64,000 nucleotides of DNA from Chitinophaga agrisoli (GTDB taxonomy: Bacteria > Bacteroidota > Bacteroidia > Chitinophagales > Chitinophagaceae): positions 364,481 through 428,480 of the forward strand of contig NZ_VUOC01000002.1 of assembly GCF_008386695.1 (NCBI RefSeq), given 5' to 3'. A model generated the notes under the pieces. The model worked only from the letters and a program-made list of their open reading frames with translations. It made no database searches and was not told the origin of the DNA. The translations under genes and the position numbers were made by a program. This document shows positions 39,298-50,600 of the stretch, piece by piece; the stretch's first letter is position 1, and every line of letters starts with the position of its first letter.

Positions 39298-42200
39298 CTA
39301 CCTGATCACCGTCACCGCGCCCCTGAACAGAAAGACGGTACCATCCTCACACACGGTCTCTATCATATATACATAACTGCCGATAGGCGCTACCCGGTTT
39401 TTCCAGGTACCATCCCAGCCAGCGGCGGCGGTGTTGATCTGAAAATGCGTGCGTTCAAATACCAGGCTACCCCATCTGTCGTAAACACGCATACCCTTTA
39501 CTTCTTTTATACCGCGCCCCTTGGGATAGAACCACTCATTCTGCCCATCACCGTTAGGAGAAAAAGCGGTGGGCAGGAATACAGCGCCTTTATCGCAGGT
39601 TACCTTCACCAGCACTTCGTCCGTAGCCTTACATCCGTAACTGTTCTCTACCTCCACCGTGTATTTGGTGGATAGGTTAGGCAAAGCCATCGTTGTGGGA
39701 CAATCAGCGCAGTCCAGGTACTCCGGCGGCGACCAGCTCCATTTAGTAATATCCGGGCTACCCTGCCCTGCCAGCGTTACCGGCGATCCTGCCATGCCGG
39801 TGAGATCAGGCCCTGCATTTACGGTGGGTGAAGGCTGTACATTTACTACCAGCGAGGTATCATGCGTAAAGCAACCATCAGCATCATAACCGGTTACATT
39901 ATAGGTATAGCTGCCCAGCGCTTTGATAGTAGCATGCGGCGCAGGGTTGTCATCATCATCCAGCCCCTCTCCTTTCCATTTGTAGTGGTCCGCGCCCTGT
40001 ACCCATAACGGCAACAGGTGCCCCAGGCATATGATAGTATCCGGTGTGGCCTGTATGGTGAATGGCTGGGCCACGCGGATGTTTACGTTATCCGTATTGA
40101 TACAGCCGTTGGCGTCCGTCACGGTTACCTCGTAGGTAGTGCTTAGTTGGGGAGACGCCACAGGATCCGGCGCCTGCGGATCGCTCAGGTCCAGGGCCGG
40201 CGACCATTGATAAGTGATACCGCCGCCGGCGCTCAGCGCGGTGCTGGCGCCCAGGCAGACAAAGGAGGACGCGGCCGCAGCGTTGATCACCGGTTTAGGT
40301 TGTATGGTAATATTGTGATGCGCCGTATCACTACAGCCGTCTTTACTGGTAACGATGAGCGCTACGTTAGTAAGACCGGCCTTGTTGTAGACCTGGTCTG
40401 CCGGTTGCTGTATATTACCGGTGTTACCATTAGCAAAATCCCAGGTCCAGCTAACATCATCTACCTTACTTACCGTTCCGCCAAAGCTTACCGGCGTTTC
40501 CACGCAGGCTTGCAATGGCCCGGTTATAGCCGCTGCCGGTTTGGGATAAGCATATATCGTTTTGCTGACTGTTTGCGTACAGCCAAAAGCGGTAGTCGTG
40601 GTAAGGGTGAAATCATATCCCTGTATCTTATCCAGGTAAAAACGGGGCGTGGCGGTGGTGTCCCCTTCCGCCGGCAGCCCGGCGTCATAGGTCCAATTGT
40701 ATTTCGCCTCCGCTTTAAGCTCGTCAATGGAATAACTGTTGAATTTGGGCGCAAAACTGATCCAGCCTTCATCACACACAAAAGCCGGATCCGCTGCCAG
40801 TTGTACATCCAGTTTGTCTATCACAATAGGGTCCTGCAGGAAGGCCGTGCCCTTACAGCCCGCCTGGTCTGAGAGGATAAGGCGGGGCTTGTAAATGCCC
40901 GGCTCTTTAAAAGTATGTTTGATGATGGAGTCCCTTGTTTCCATCACTATGCCATCCGTAAAGTCCCAGGCAAAATTAACCGCCGCCGTTGCGCTTACAT
41001 GGAACGCTATCTCTTTTGTAAGGCAACCGCCGTTGGAGGAAGTGGTGATGGTGGCATAAGGTCCTTTTACTTCTACTTCTTCTTCGTACTCATCCTCTGT
41101 ATCAGCATCGCCTGTTACTTTCAGCTTTACTTTATACTTACCGGCGTAGGTATAGGTATGGGAAGGATTGCTGATGGTGGCAAAGCTGCCATCTCCAAAA
41201 TCCCAATATGAGCTGGTGTAATTAGCGGATGTATTCGTGAAACGGGCTATGACCGGCGGGCAGCCGCTGTTGTTTACGAATGCGGTGGTAACCGTGAAGG
41301 CGGCGCTCACGCTGGATACCTTGATCTGCTTTTGGGCGCTGTCCATACAGCCATTCTCATCCTTTGCGAGCAGCTTTACGGTGTATACGCCTTTGTTAGG
41401 GTAGTTTTTGTATGGGTTGTCATCGGTAGCGGTAGTATTATCCCCAAAATCCCACAAATAGGTAGCATAACCGCCTGTTTCACTGGTGTAATTATAAAAC
41501 CATACATCCCCGCCCGGCGGTATCAGCGTAGCGCTGGGCATAAAATCCGCGTTGGGCCCATTTACCTGCAGATTGGAACCGTCAGCAATGCTGGTGCAGC
41601 CGTCTTCGTCTGTGACAGTAAGCCTTGGGTAGAAATAGCCAGATTTATTGTAGGTGTATTTAAAAGGAGGCGCGGTAAATACTTTTGCGGGGTTGCCATC
41701 GCCAAAATCCCATGACCAGGTCTTTATGGGCTTGCCTTTGGAAACGTCTGTCTGGTCAATGAACGTAAGCTCCGTGCCCCGGCATTCCAGCACATCCGGA
41801 GAAAGGAATTTAGCCACCGGTCCGTGTACATCCACCGGTATGTAATTACTGGTGTCCGGGCATCCCTGCCAGTTGTACGCTATCAGGCTGATGGTATCTT
41901 TACCCGGTTGCAGGTTGGTATAGGCAGCATGCTCATAATCACCGTACCAGCTGCCGTAGGCGCCATCTGATGAGCGCCACTGATAACCGTAGCCCCAGGT
42001 GTTATATAGCGCCCTGTCGATAGTTGTTACGTTGGCGTTCACCGTTTCATTGCCGCATAAAGATGTCCGGTCTGTGGTAATGGTAATACGCCCCGGCGTA
42101 TACACCTGAACATTCAGCGAGTCTGAGCTGGTGCAGGTCCCGTCTGAGACAGTCAGCATTACCTTGTACTCTCCTGTTTTATCATATTTGTGTTTGACCG

Positions 42201-44172
42201 GGCTTGTTTTGGTGGTGTATACGCTCTCCTTTCCATCGCCCCAGTTCCATTTCCAGCTGGTAATATTACCTATTGACTGCTCTTCAAAGCCCAGCTCCGC
42301 GCGGTGATCACAGTCAATACCCTGGGCGGTAAAACGCGGGAAAGGGTTCACCGCCGTGATATAGGCCGTTTTGGTGACCGGTTCACTCCTGCAGGTTTCA
42401 TTGTAAACGGTCAGCGTTACCGTATAGGTTCCTGGCTCCCTGTAGCTATGGGCGGGGTATTGCTCATATGAATTACCGGTATTGTCACCAAAGTCCCACA
42501 CCCAGCCGGTACCTGCATCTGTAGTGCCGTTAAAATGCACCCAGTTATTGCCGCAGACCTGTGGCGCTTGCGGGGAGGAAAAATCAGGCTTCGGCTTTTT
42601 GAATATCCGGATGGTCGTATAATTTTGCACATCTGTACCTATACAGCCATTGGCCGTGGTATATTTCAATCTTGCCGTGTAGACCCCCTCTTTATTATAG
42701 GTATGAGAAGGCGCCGCCTCTGCCGATTTAGGGCTGCCATCCCCAAAATCCCATTCATAAGCCGTAATTACATCATTGGTGCTGGAACGGGCCGTAAAAT
42801 TGGCGGTTTGCCCTTCGCAGCCCTCTGTACCGTCTATGTATATATACACCTCCGGTTTTTCCACATGCACAGTGGTCTGTGCGGAGCTGGAGCAGCCGGC
42901 TGCATTCCCTGCCGTGAGCGTTATATAATAAAATCCCAGGCTGGTATAAGTAGCGGAAGGATGCTGCTGGGTGGATGATTGCCCGTTGCCAAAGTCCCAG
43001 TTCCAACTGGTAGCGCCCTGCGACTGGTCAGTGAATTTTACCGTGGCAGGCGTGTTGCAAATTGCTTTGTTATCAAGCGTAAGGCCAGCCTGTGGCGCGG
43101 GTTTTACCACCATATCCTTTGTCACCGATTCCGGACAGCCATCATAATCTGCCGTCATGGTCACTTTTACGGTACCAGCGCCGCCGGGAGAATAACTGGT
43201 AGAAACGCCGTAGTTATACACATAACCTTTGTCAACGGTCCAGGTAATGTTATTGGTCTGCGGGCTGTTAGCAGCGTCGAAAGTGGCATTGCTGTTCTCG
43301 CAGATGCTGGCCGGCAGCTTGAAATCCGTTTTGAAATTGGCCACGTTGATATCTCCGGAAGTCTGGGTGGCGGTACAGCCTTTATCACTGGTAAGCGTAA
43401 GCTTTACCTTGTAAACGCCCCGGGCGCTATAGGTATGCGGGCCAGGATTAGCGCCGGCAGCGGTTGTGCCATCCCCAAAATCCCATTTATAAGTAAGGTT
43501 GCCAGGGCCGGCAGAGGTATTAGCAATGGTCAGCGCTCCGGGAGCGGTGCACAAAAACTGGTTAGACACGTTGAAACTGGCCGTCAGGGAGGCCGCTGCA
43601 TCCACTATATTGCCAATCTGTTTTGACGCCGTACAGCCGTTGCTATTTGTAACGGTAAGGGTAATGACAGGCGACAATACATCATTATAAGTATGCACCG
43701 GGTTGCTGCCGGAACCCGTTCCCCCATCCCCAAAATCCCAGCTATAGGCAGTAATGGTCCCGTTCACGGGGTTCGACCGGTCCGTGAAGCTAACGTCAAA
43801 GGGTATACAACCTTTTGCGGGACTGGCGGTAAAATCCGGTTTGGGTTTGTCCCATACCGTAACCGTCTTCTCCGCGGTGCTGGTATTGCCGGCGGCATTT
43901 TTTACGGTGAGGGTTACCTTGTAGGTACCGGGAGCCGTATAGGAAGCGCTGGGACTTTGCTGCGTAGAGGTAAAGCCGTTACCCAGGTTCCATTGCCAGG
44001 AAACAGGGTTGCCGGTGGAATTATCAACGAATTGGGTGATCAGGCTTTCGCAGTCGCTGGCCTTACTGGGGGTAAAATCCGCTTTTAGCTGTGCCTGGGC
44101 GGACATATTCAGCAAAAGCATTATAACATAGGTAAACGCAACGACTCGGGTTGCCTGGGTATTTAGGGACAT
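39298..44172 (-). CDS. Very large PKD-repeat protein with CHU_C (T9SS type B) sorting domain
   Basis: 1624 residues with signal peptide (YVIMLLLNMSAQAQ). At least eleven canonical PKD domains can be counted by their W-[DN]-[FLW]-G-[DN]-G core (for example WQWNLGNG, YSWDFGDGGTG, WKWNWGDG), with several more degenerate ones. The last 90 residues (FLPTAFSPNGDGQNEWFYP, MRVYDRWGSLVFER, GTWKNRVAPIGSYVYMIE) are the gliding-motility-associated CHU_C domain, a signal for export by type IX secretion. The protein should therefore be surface-bound or released, with adhesion or binding of polysaccharide as likely function. No catalytic domain is visible. It is divergent from the secreted Rhs genes with 284 bp between them. 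Confidence 0.93.
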   Translation of the reverse strand: MSLNTQATRVVAFTYVIMLLLNMSAQAQLKADFTPSKASDCESLITQFVDNSTGNPVSWQWNLGNGFTSTQQSPSASYTAPGTYKVTLTVKNAAGNTSTAEKTVTVWDKPKPDFTASPAKGCIPFDVSFTDRSNPVNGTITAYSWDFGDGGTGSGSNPVHTYNDVLSPVITLTVTNSNGCTASKQIGNIVDAAASLTASFNVSNQFLCTAPGALTIANTSAGPGNLTYKWDFGDGTTAAGANPGPHTYSARGVYKVKLTLTSDKGCTATQTSGDINVANFKTDFKLPASICENSNATFDAANSPQTNNITWTVDKGYVYNYGVSTSYSPGGAGTVKVTMTADYDGCPESVTKDMVVKPAPQAGLTLDNKAICNTPATVKFTDQSQGATSWNWDFGNGQSSTQQHPSATYTSLGFYYITLTAGNAAGCSSSAQTTVHVEKPEVYIYIDGTEGCEGQTANFTARSSTNDVITAYEWDFGDGSPKSAEAAPSHTYNKEGVYTARLKYTTANGCIGTDVQNYTTIRIFKKPKPDFSSPQAPQVCGNNWVHFNGTTDAGTGWVWDFGDNTGNSYEQYPAHSYREPGTYTVTLTVYNETCRSEPVTKTAYITAVNPFPRFTAQGIDCDHRAELGFEEQSIGNITSWKWNWGDGKESVYTTKTSPVKHKYDKTGEYKVMLTVSDGTCTSSDSLNVQVYTPGRITITTDRTSLCGNETVNANVTTIDRALYNTWGYGYQWRSSDGAYGSWYGDYEHAAYTNLQPGKDTISLIAYNWQGCPDTSNYIPVDVHGPVAKFLSPDVLECRGTELTFIDQTDVSKGKPIKTWSWDFGDGNPAKVFTAPPFKYTYNKSGYFYPRLTVTDEDGCTSIADGSNLQVNGPNADFMPSATLIPPGGDVWFYNYTSETGGYATYLWDFGDNTTATDDNPYKNYPNKGVYTVKLLAKDENGCMDSAQKQIKVSSVSAAFTVTTAFVNNSGCPPVIARFTNTSANYTSSYWDFGDGSFATISNPSHTYTYAGKYKVKLKVTGDADTEDEYEEEVEVKGPYATITTSSNGGCLTKEIAFHVSATAAVNFAWDFTDGIVMETRDSIIKHTFKEPGIYKPRLILSDQAGCKGTAFLQDPIVIDKLDVQLAADPAFVCDEGWISFAPKFNSYSIDELKAEAKYNWTYDAGLPAEGDTTATPRFYLDKIQGYDFTLTTTTAFGCTQTVSKTIYAYPKPAAAITGPLQACVETPVSFGGTVSKVDDVSWTWDFANGNTGNIQQPADQVYNKAGLTNVALIVTSKDGCSDTAHHNITIQPKPVINAAAASSFVCLGASTALSAGGGITYQWSPALDLSDPQAPDPVASPQLSTTYEVTVTDANGCINTDNVNIRVAQPFTIQATPDTIICLGHLLPLWVQGADHYKWKGEGLDDDDNPAPHATIKALGSYTYNVTGYDADGCFTHDTSLVVNVQPSPTVNAGPDLTGMAGSPVTLAGQGSPDITKWSWSPPEYLDCADCPTTMALPNLSTKYTVEVENSYGCKATDEVLVKVTCDKGAVFLPTAFSPNGDGQNEWFYPKGRGIKEVKGMRVYDRWGSLVFERTHFQINTAAAGWDGTWKNRVAPIGSYVYMIETVCEDGTVFLFRGAVTVIR

Positions 44173-44292
44173 AACATGCAGTTCGCGGCGGGAAATTAAG
44201 GAAAAAATTGAAATAAGGGAGGTTACAGTTACGGCTATGTTAAATTAATATGAACTATCCCTGGAAGCTCTGAAGTTATTGGAAAAGATATT

Positions 44293-44300
44293 TATGTTTG
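44293..44300 (+). promoter_or_regulatory. -7 element before the secreted Rhs pair
   Basis: TATGTTTG fits TAnnTTTG, about 155 bp before the ATG at 44457. No clear TTG lies 19-21 bp upstream. Confidence 0.35.
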
Positions 44301-44456
44301 ATATTCAATTTATTCGGACTATAACGCTTTGTCTAACCCGGAAAGATATCCCTGACGTCTGTGATTTATAACAAAGTTTTGTTGCCCGTGATCTTCCGTT
44401 TTACCTGTAAGTACTGTGAACAATATCTGATAAAAAATAGTAAGCCGTCTATACAT

Positions 44457-47400
44457 ATGAAATCTGCAGCCATTTACATTTGTTTGTTGCTTTGCTGCTT
44501 CCATGCGCATGCACAACTGGATCTGAAAAAACAAGTGAATACGGACCCCCCTAATGTGGCCTCTTTCGAAAAATATGGTAATACTCCCATTAACTACAGC
44601 ACAGGGCAGCTGGACCAAAGCATACCGTTATATACTTTAATGATAGATGAAAATGTAAGCGTGCCCATTGATCTGCGGTATAGTAACATAGGTATGAAGC
44701 CCAGCCAGGTACCCACCTGGGTAGGACATGGCTGGGACCTGATGCCGGGAGGTTATATTGTCCAGGAGATCAGAGGGGTGAATGATTTCTTTCCGGTGGG
44801 CATGCGTGATGCCAGCGTACGTCAAGGATTGCTGGACTACATGGGAGGAAATATGCCTGATCCTGCCACCAGATATAATTATATCAGACGTGCACTGCAG
44901 GGGAACATCGATACCCAGCAGGATATATTTTCCCTGAACATCATGTCTCAGTCCGCAAAGTTCTTTTTTGACGGAACAGATGTGAAATTTATAAAATACA
45001 CTCCCTATAAGGTACAATATGATCCCGTAACAGGATTTACGGTAACGGATGAAAAGGGATATAAATACATTTTTGGAAGATCTGTATTTGGATCTGGCTC
45101 CATTGATAACGATCCATATGAATTTCCCAGCCTGGGCGGGTCTGTTACATGGTATCTGACAAAGATCGTAACACCTTATAACGATGAAGCTACATTTGAG
45201 TACGACCAGGATGTTAATTATATCACTACCATTAGCAACGGATACTACACGTGGGGCGCCCAATCTGCGGACGCTGTGCAGTGTTTTTACGGTTTCAGCG
45301 GGCCGGAGCAAAGCCAATCCAGCTCTTCTGTTGTCCAGATCGTTCCCAAGCGCATCACCTTTAAAGGCCGGAAAATTGACTTCCTGACCATACCCAGAAA
45401 TGACCTGAAGAGCCAGGACAATACACCGGCAAAAGCGTTGTCTGTTCTCCAGGTCACCAATGAGCAGAACCAGCTGGTAAAAAAGATCAGCTTTTCCTAT
45501 ACTAATACCACAAGGCTAAAATTAGATAGCCTGACTATATTGGATAACGTATCCGGCCAGGCCATACAGCGTTATAAATTTGCCTATTACCAGAACCAGG
45601 GTACGGATCTTACCAATATACCGCTTATTACCAGTCCTAACCGCACCTTTGCCTATGATTATTGGGGCTTTTACAACGGGGCTACAGCCAATACGTTTAA
45701 AGGTGTTCCAATGGCGGACTATAGTAAAATGCTATCGGGCTTAACTTCTTTTAAGGGTGCTAATGACCGCGATGCAGATAGCGCGTCCTCCCGGATAGGG
45801 ATGTTGCAACGGATCACGTATCCCACAGGAGGATATACAGAGATGGAGTATGAGTCTAATAAGATGATATATCCTACACTAAACAGCATTCCCGACTTTC
45901 TTAGAAGAAAAGTTGACGGCACCCTGCAAACAGTCGCATACGCGAACGTCCATTGCCCCGGCCCTTCGCAGACTACCGGCAATTTTACGCTCGCCGGGCC
46001 TATCAATGCAGTGCTTACATGGGAATTTTTTACGGATGATCCGAGCCAGCTTAGCGCGATCACTATAAAAAACCTTACCACGGGAGAGGAGATTTATCGT
46101 ATTGGAGATACGAATGCAGGCACTGACCAGTTCAGGCTTGAGGCCGGCCCTTACCAATATACATTGCAGGCGCCTTGTTCATTTGCAGAGGAAGGGTCGC
46201 CCAACTATGCATTTTTTGACCTCAGCCAGTTTATAACGCCTGTTTCTATTCCTGTGCAGACAGGCGGCAACAGGCTGCTACGCATTAAGGACTTTGATCC
46301 GGTTGCGGGTAAAACAACTATACGCCGCCTGGCGTATGAAGAGCCGGAGTTAAATGAAGTGCCATATTTCATAACTACCAGGCGATTGATGACTACGGCG
46401 GAGCCTCAAACCAACCCCGCGAGTCTGGATTGCGGTCTTCAATATATTATAGGGGCCACTAACCAGGTAACTTTTGATGGCCCGCATATGGACTACCGAA
46501 AAGTGACAGAATATATGGGAGAAAATGGGGAAAACGGCAAGAACGTTTATACCTACGATAGCCAGCGATTTGTATCCGGTGATTATACGCAGGCGCCCTT
46601 TCCGCCAATCACTAATTTTTCAGGACGTAGCAGCGCTTTACTTAAACAGGAAACCTATAGAAAGAATGGTACAGCTGACATGCTGCAGCAAGAAACATCT
46701 ATAGATTACACGCCCTCTCCCGGCCCCAGTATATTTGATTTTATACAAGGCGTGAAGTTTGCGGTATCGGGCCAGGTGATAATAGGTCAGGAGATCCCCG
46801 GGGATTATAATAAATATTATACCAGCGCTCAGATATACCTGCCAACAGACAAGTTTAAACAATCCAGTGTTAACAGTATTGAGCATGGGGATGACAACAG
46901 CACCCTTACAAAGCAGATAGATTACACCTACAACGACCCGTATTTTCTGCCGTACAAAACGGTTGAAACAAATTCCATGGGTAAAAGTGTTGAAAAGTAT
47001 ACCTGGTATGCAGGTGATTTTAATAATGGGGTAGCCAATGTTCAGACACTGAAGAATAATAATATGATTGGTCTGCCGCTAAAAACTTCCACTTCTGTAG
47101 CAGGAAAGATAGTGAAGGGAGAGATTTTCACCCGTGATGACAAGGGCAATATTGCCAATGTTTATGAGTATGAGAATGATCTGATGCCTGCAATGCCGGC
47201 GCATGACCCCGCCACCTATATAGCCCAGGGGTTCAAGCAGCGGAATGCACTTACCTATAACACCAATAACAGGCTCACAGAGTTTAAAAAAGACGATGAT
47301 GCGGCTACCATCCTCTGGGGATATAACAGCACCTATCCCGTTGCGGAAATAACCAATGCCACTTACCAGGAAGTGCTGACCGTGTTAGGCCAGACCGTTA

Positions 47401-47669
47401 TCGACCAGCTGGCATCTGCCAATCCGGGAACAGATGCGCAGGTCAGAACCGCGCTCAACGTGTTGCGTACCGATGCGCGTCTTAAAAAAGCGATCGTTAA
47501 AACGTTCACCTATAACCCGCTGGTAGGTATGACCTCACAGACAGACCCTATGGGCATCATTACGTTCTATGAATATGATGGGGCGGGCCGGTTAAAACGC
47601 ACAAAGGATAAGGATGGAAAGATCCTGAAGCAATATGATTACCAGTATCAGCAACCTGTTAACCAATAA
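44457..47669 (+). CDS. Secreted SpvB/YD-repeat-like shell protein, first gene of an Rhs pair
   Basis: 1070 residues from ATG 44457, which gives a normal signal peptide (SAAIYICLLLCCFHAHAQ); an open frame from 44361 adds 32 residues before it. The N-terminal part (YSTGQLDQSIPLYTL, PIDLRYSNIGMKPSQVPTWV, HGWDLMPGGYIVQEIRG) resembles the N-terminus of SpvB/TcB-type proteins. The middle is beta-rich, and the end turns into YD repeats (ITFYEYDGAGRLKRTKDKDG). It lacks the Rhs core and any toxin tip. The following Rhs gene starts 26 bp later, so the two are one operon. In Bacteroidota such genes often precede a DUF6443 Rhs gene; a two-part shell as in TcB/TcC is an inference. Confidence 0.8.
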   Translation: MKSAAIYICLLLCCFHAHAQLDLKKQVNTDPPNVASFEKYGNTPINYSTGQLDQSIPLYTLMIDENVSVPIDLRYSNIGMKPSQVPTWVGHGWDLMPGGYIVQEIRGVNDFFPVGMRDASVRQGLLDYMGGNMPDPATRYNYIRRALQGNIDTQQDIFSLNIMSQSAKFFFDGTDVKFIKYTPYKVQYDPVTGFTVTDEKGYKYIFGRSVFGSGSIDNDPYEFPSLGGSVTWYLTKIVTPYNDEATFEYDQDVNYITTISNGYYTWGAQSADAVQCFYGFSGPEQSQSSSSVVQIVPKRITFKGRKIDFLTIPRNDLKSQDNTPAKALSVLQVTNEQNQLVKKISFSYTNTTRLKLDSLTILDNVSGQAIQRYKFAYYQNQGTDLTNIPLITSPNRTFAYDYWGFYNGATANTFKGVPMADYSKMLSGLTSFKGANDRDADSASSRIGMLQRITYPTGGYTEMEYESNKMIYPTLNSIPDFLRRKVDGTLQTVAYANVHCPGPSQTTGNFTLAGPINAVLTWEFFTDDPSQLSAITIKNLTTGEEIYRIGDTNAGTDQFRLEAGPYQYTLQAPCSFAEEGSPNYAFFDLSQFITPVSIPVQTGGNRLLRIKDFDPVAGKTTIRRLAYEEPELNEVPYFITTRRLMTTAEPQTNPASLDCGLQYIIGATNQVTFDGPHMDYRKVTEYMGENGENGKNVYTYDSQRFVSGDYTQAPFPPITNFSGRSSALLKQETYRKNGTADMLQQETSIDYTPSPGPSIFDFIQGVKFAVSGQVIIGQEIPGDYNKYYTSAQIYLPTDKFKQSSVNSIEHGDDNSTLTKQIDYTYNDPYFLPYKTVETNSMGKSVEKYTWYAGDFNNGVANVQTLKNNNMIGLPLKTSTSVAGKIVKGEIFTRDDKGNIANVYEYENDLMPAMPAHDPATYIAQGFKQRNALTYNTNNRLTEFKKDDDAATILWGYNSTYPVAEITNATYQEVLTVLGQTVIDQLASANPGTDAQVRTALNVLRTDARLKKAIVKTFTYNPLVGMTSQTDPMGIITFYEYDGAGRLKRTKDKDGKILKQYDYQYQQPVNQ

Positions 47670-47695
47670 TCCCTGACTAGTTGTAATAAATTATT

Positions 47696-50600
47696 ATGTG
47701 CAATATATTCTCACATATAGCTAAAGGCATAAGCATATTGATGTGCATTGGTACCGGCAATGCGCTGTATGCGCAAAATGCTCCGGATGCCAGCACCCGG
47801 CCTGCGGCAACGGCCCAGACAGTGCCTGTCGCCTATGCGACGCCTACTATCAATTATACCCGCACCTGGGAGCCCAATATGCCGGCAACAGATCCGGCTG
47901 CAGTGAGCGGCTCCACAGATATAAAAGCAGTAAAGCAAACCACCCAGTATTATGATGGGCTTGGCAGGCTTATACAAACGGTTGGCAAAGGCATCTCCCC
48001 TGCCGGCCGTGATATGGTAGACCCGGTAGTGTACGACAATTTTGGCAGGGAACAGTACAAGTATCTGCCCTATGTGCCCCAAGCAGGCAATACCAATGAC
48101 GGTAAGTTTAAAACGGATCCTTTTAACGGGCAAAAGGTCTTTTATCAATCTGCCACATTAAACCCTGGCGCGGTGGGAGAATCAATTTACTACAGCCAGA
48201 CAACGTTTGATGCCTCTCCGGCGAACCGGGAATTGTTATCCTATGCAGCAGGCAATACCTGGGCCAAGGAAGGCGGTCAAAAACCTGAAGAGCAACAACT
48301 CTTTATGAATACCGCAGCAGATGGGGTGCGGGTATGGGAGATGCCCGCAAGCGGTATTACGCCTGTGAGCACCCGTGCATATGGCGCCGGATTACTGTAT
48401 AAGAAAGTAAAAAAAGATGAGCGCGGGAACCGGATTGTAGAGTTCCTGGATAAGGATGAGCATGTAGTGATGAAGCGTACAGAAATAACAGGAAATTCCG
48501 CAGATGGCCATAGCGGCTGGCTGTGCACTTACAATGTATTTGATGACAAGGGTAACCTGCGTTGTATTATTCCGCCCAAGGCAGTGGGGCTTATACAGCC
48601 AGCCTGGGTATCGGATGCCACGACCGCCAAAGAGCTCTGTTTCTTTTTCCGTTACGATGCACGTAACCGGGCGATCAGCAAGAAGCTGCCGGGAGTTGAC
48701 TCCATAGAACTGGTATACGATACCCGGGACAGGCTGGTATTTAAACGGGATGCAAACCTGAAAGCAGGGGGAAAATGGCTGGCTATATTTTACGATGGTC
48801 TTAACCGGGAAATAATGACCGCATTATACAATTCCGCATCCTCACGCGATGCCCTGCAATCCAGTATGAATGCGGCAGTTGCCGGCACCCAGACCATTAC
48901 CACCACCACTCCCGCACCAGCAGACCTGGTGATCAATACGCATGATGGCAGGGCTGCCTATACGGCACGGAACAGCATTACCTTTGAGGATGGCTTCGAT
49001 GTTACAGGTGGAGAGACGTTAGCAGAGATCAACCCCACCGCAAACCAGGAAACGCTGAATACCATAGTCACCAAACCGCTCCCTGGTTTAACCGCAGCCA
49101 ACCTGACGCCATTGACATACACTTTTTATGATAAATATGGCTTCCCCGGCGCACAATCAACAAAAACAGCCGACTTCAGCAAGCCGCAGGCTAACAGCAA
49201 CCCTTATGCGGAAAATGTGGCTGTTACCGCTAACCTTCCCCAGGGACTTGTTACCGGTAAAAAAGTGCGTGTACTGGGCCCTATTGAACAGTGGCTTACC
49301 ACTACCACCTACTATAACGATAAAGGACGGGTAACGCAGGTAATTGCGGACAATATAGGCGGCGGGTTGGACATCTCCACTAATATGTACGATTTTGGCG
49401 GTAAACTGCTGAGCGCTTACGTGCATCAAACCAATCAGCGCAGCAGCGTTACTCCCCAAAGTACCCTGCTAACCATGATGCATTATGATGCTGCAGGCCG
49501 CCAGGATTCATTCAAAATAAAATATAATGACCTGGATACGCTGTTACGCACAGTGTCCCTGAACGCTTACGACGAATTGGGACAGCTGAAAAGCAAACGG
49601 TTGGGAGTAAAATCGGCTACGGCACAGCTGGAGACACTGAACTATGAATATAATATCCGCGGTTGGCTGAAAGCTCTTAATAAAAGCTTTGTAAATACAA
49701 ATAACAGCACCAGTAACTGGTTTGGAGAAGAATTAAGCTATGATTACGGGTATAAGAAAAACCAGTACAGTGGCGATATTGCCGGCATCAAATGGAAAAG
49801 CCAGTCAACCGGCATTCCCCGGTCATATGGCTATAGCTATGATACAATAAACCGGCTAACAGCAGCGGACTATACCCAGCAGAACCAGGCCGGAGCGCAA
49901 TGGACACGTGATAAAGCGGACTATTCTGTCGCCAACCTGGCCTATGATGCAAATGGCAACCTGCAAAGCATGAAGCAGGTAGGGATGAACGGCACTACGG
50001 CGCAGACCATAGACAGTCTGAAATATGGCTACCTGTCCAACGGGAACAGGCTGCAGTTCGTAACAGATAAAAAGAACGTTCCGCAGAGCCAACTGGGAGA
50101 TTTCAAAGAGATCAACAATAATGAAACCGCGGATTATGATTATGATGGGAATGGAAACCTGTTGAAGGACCTGAATAAAAACATCACAGTCATCAGCTAT
50201 AATCATCTAAACCTGCCGGAAACGATCACTTTGCCGGATAAGGGAAGTATTCAATACAGGTATGACGCCTGGGGCAACAAGTTGCGCAAGATCGTTACAG
50301 ATAGCACCGGGGCTCAGCCCAAGATCGTTACCACGGATTACCTGGCCGGGTTGGTATACCAAAATGATACCCTCCAGTTTGTTCCCCATGAGGAAGGGCG
50401 TATCCGGGTGATACTGGACGCCGCAAAGCCTGTAAGATATGTGTACGACTATTTTATAAAGGATCACCTGGGTAATGTTCGCACTGTGCTTACAGAAGAA
50501 CCCGATCTGAGCGTTTATGCCGCCACGATGGAAGTAACGCCCGCGCCAAAGGAAACAGCCTTGTTCAGCAACCTGGATGAAACCCGCACCAATAAACCGG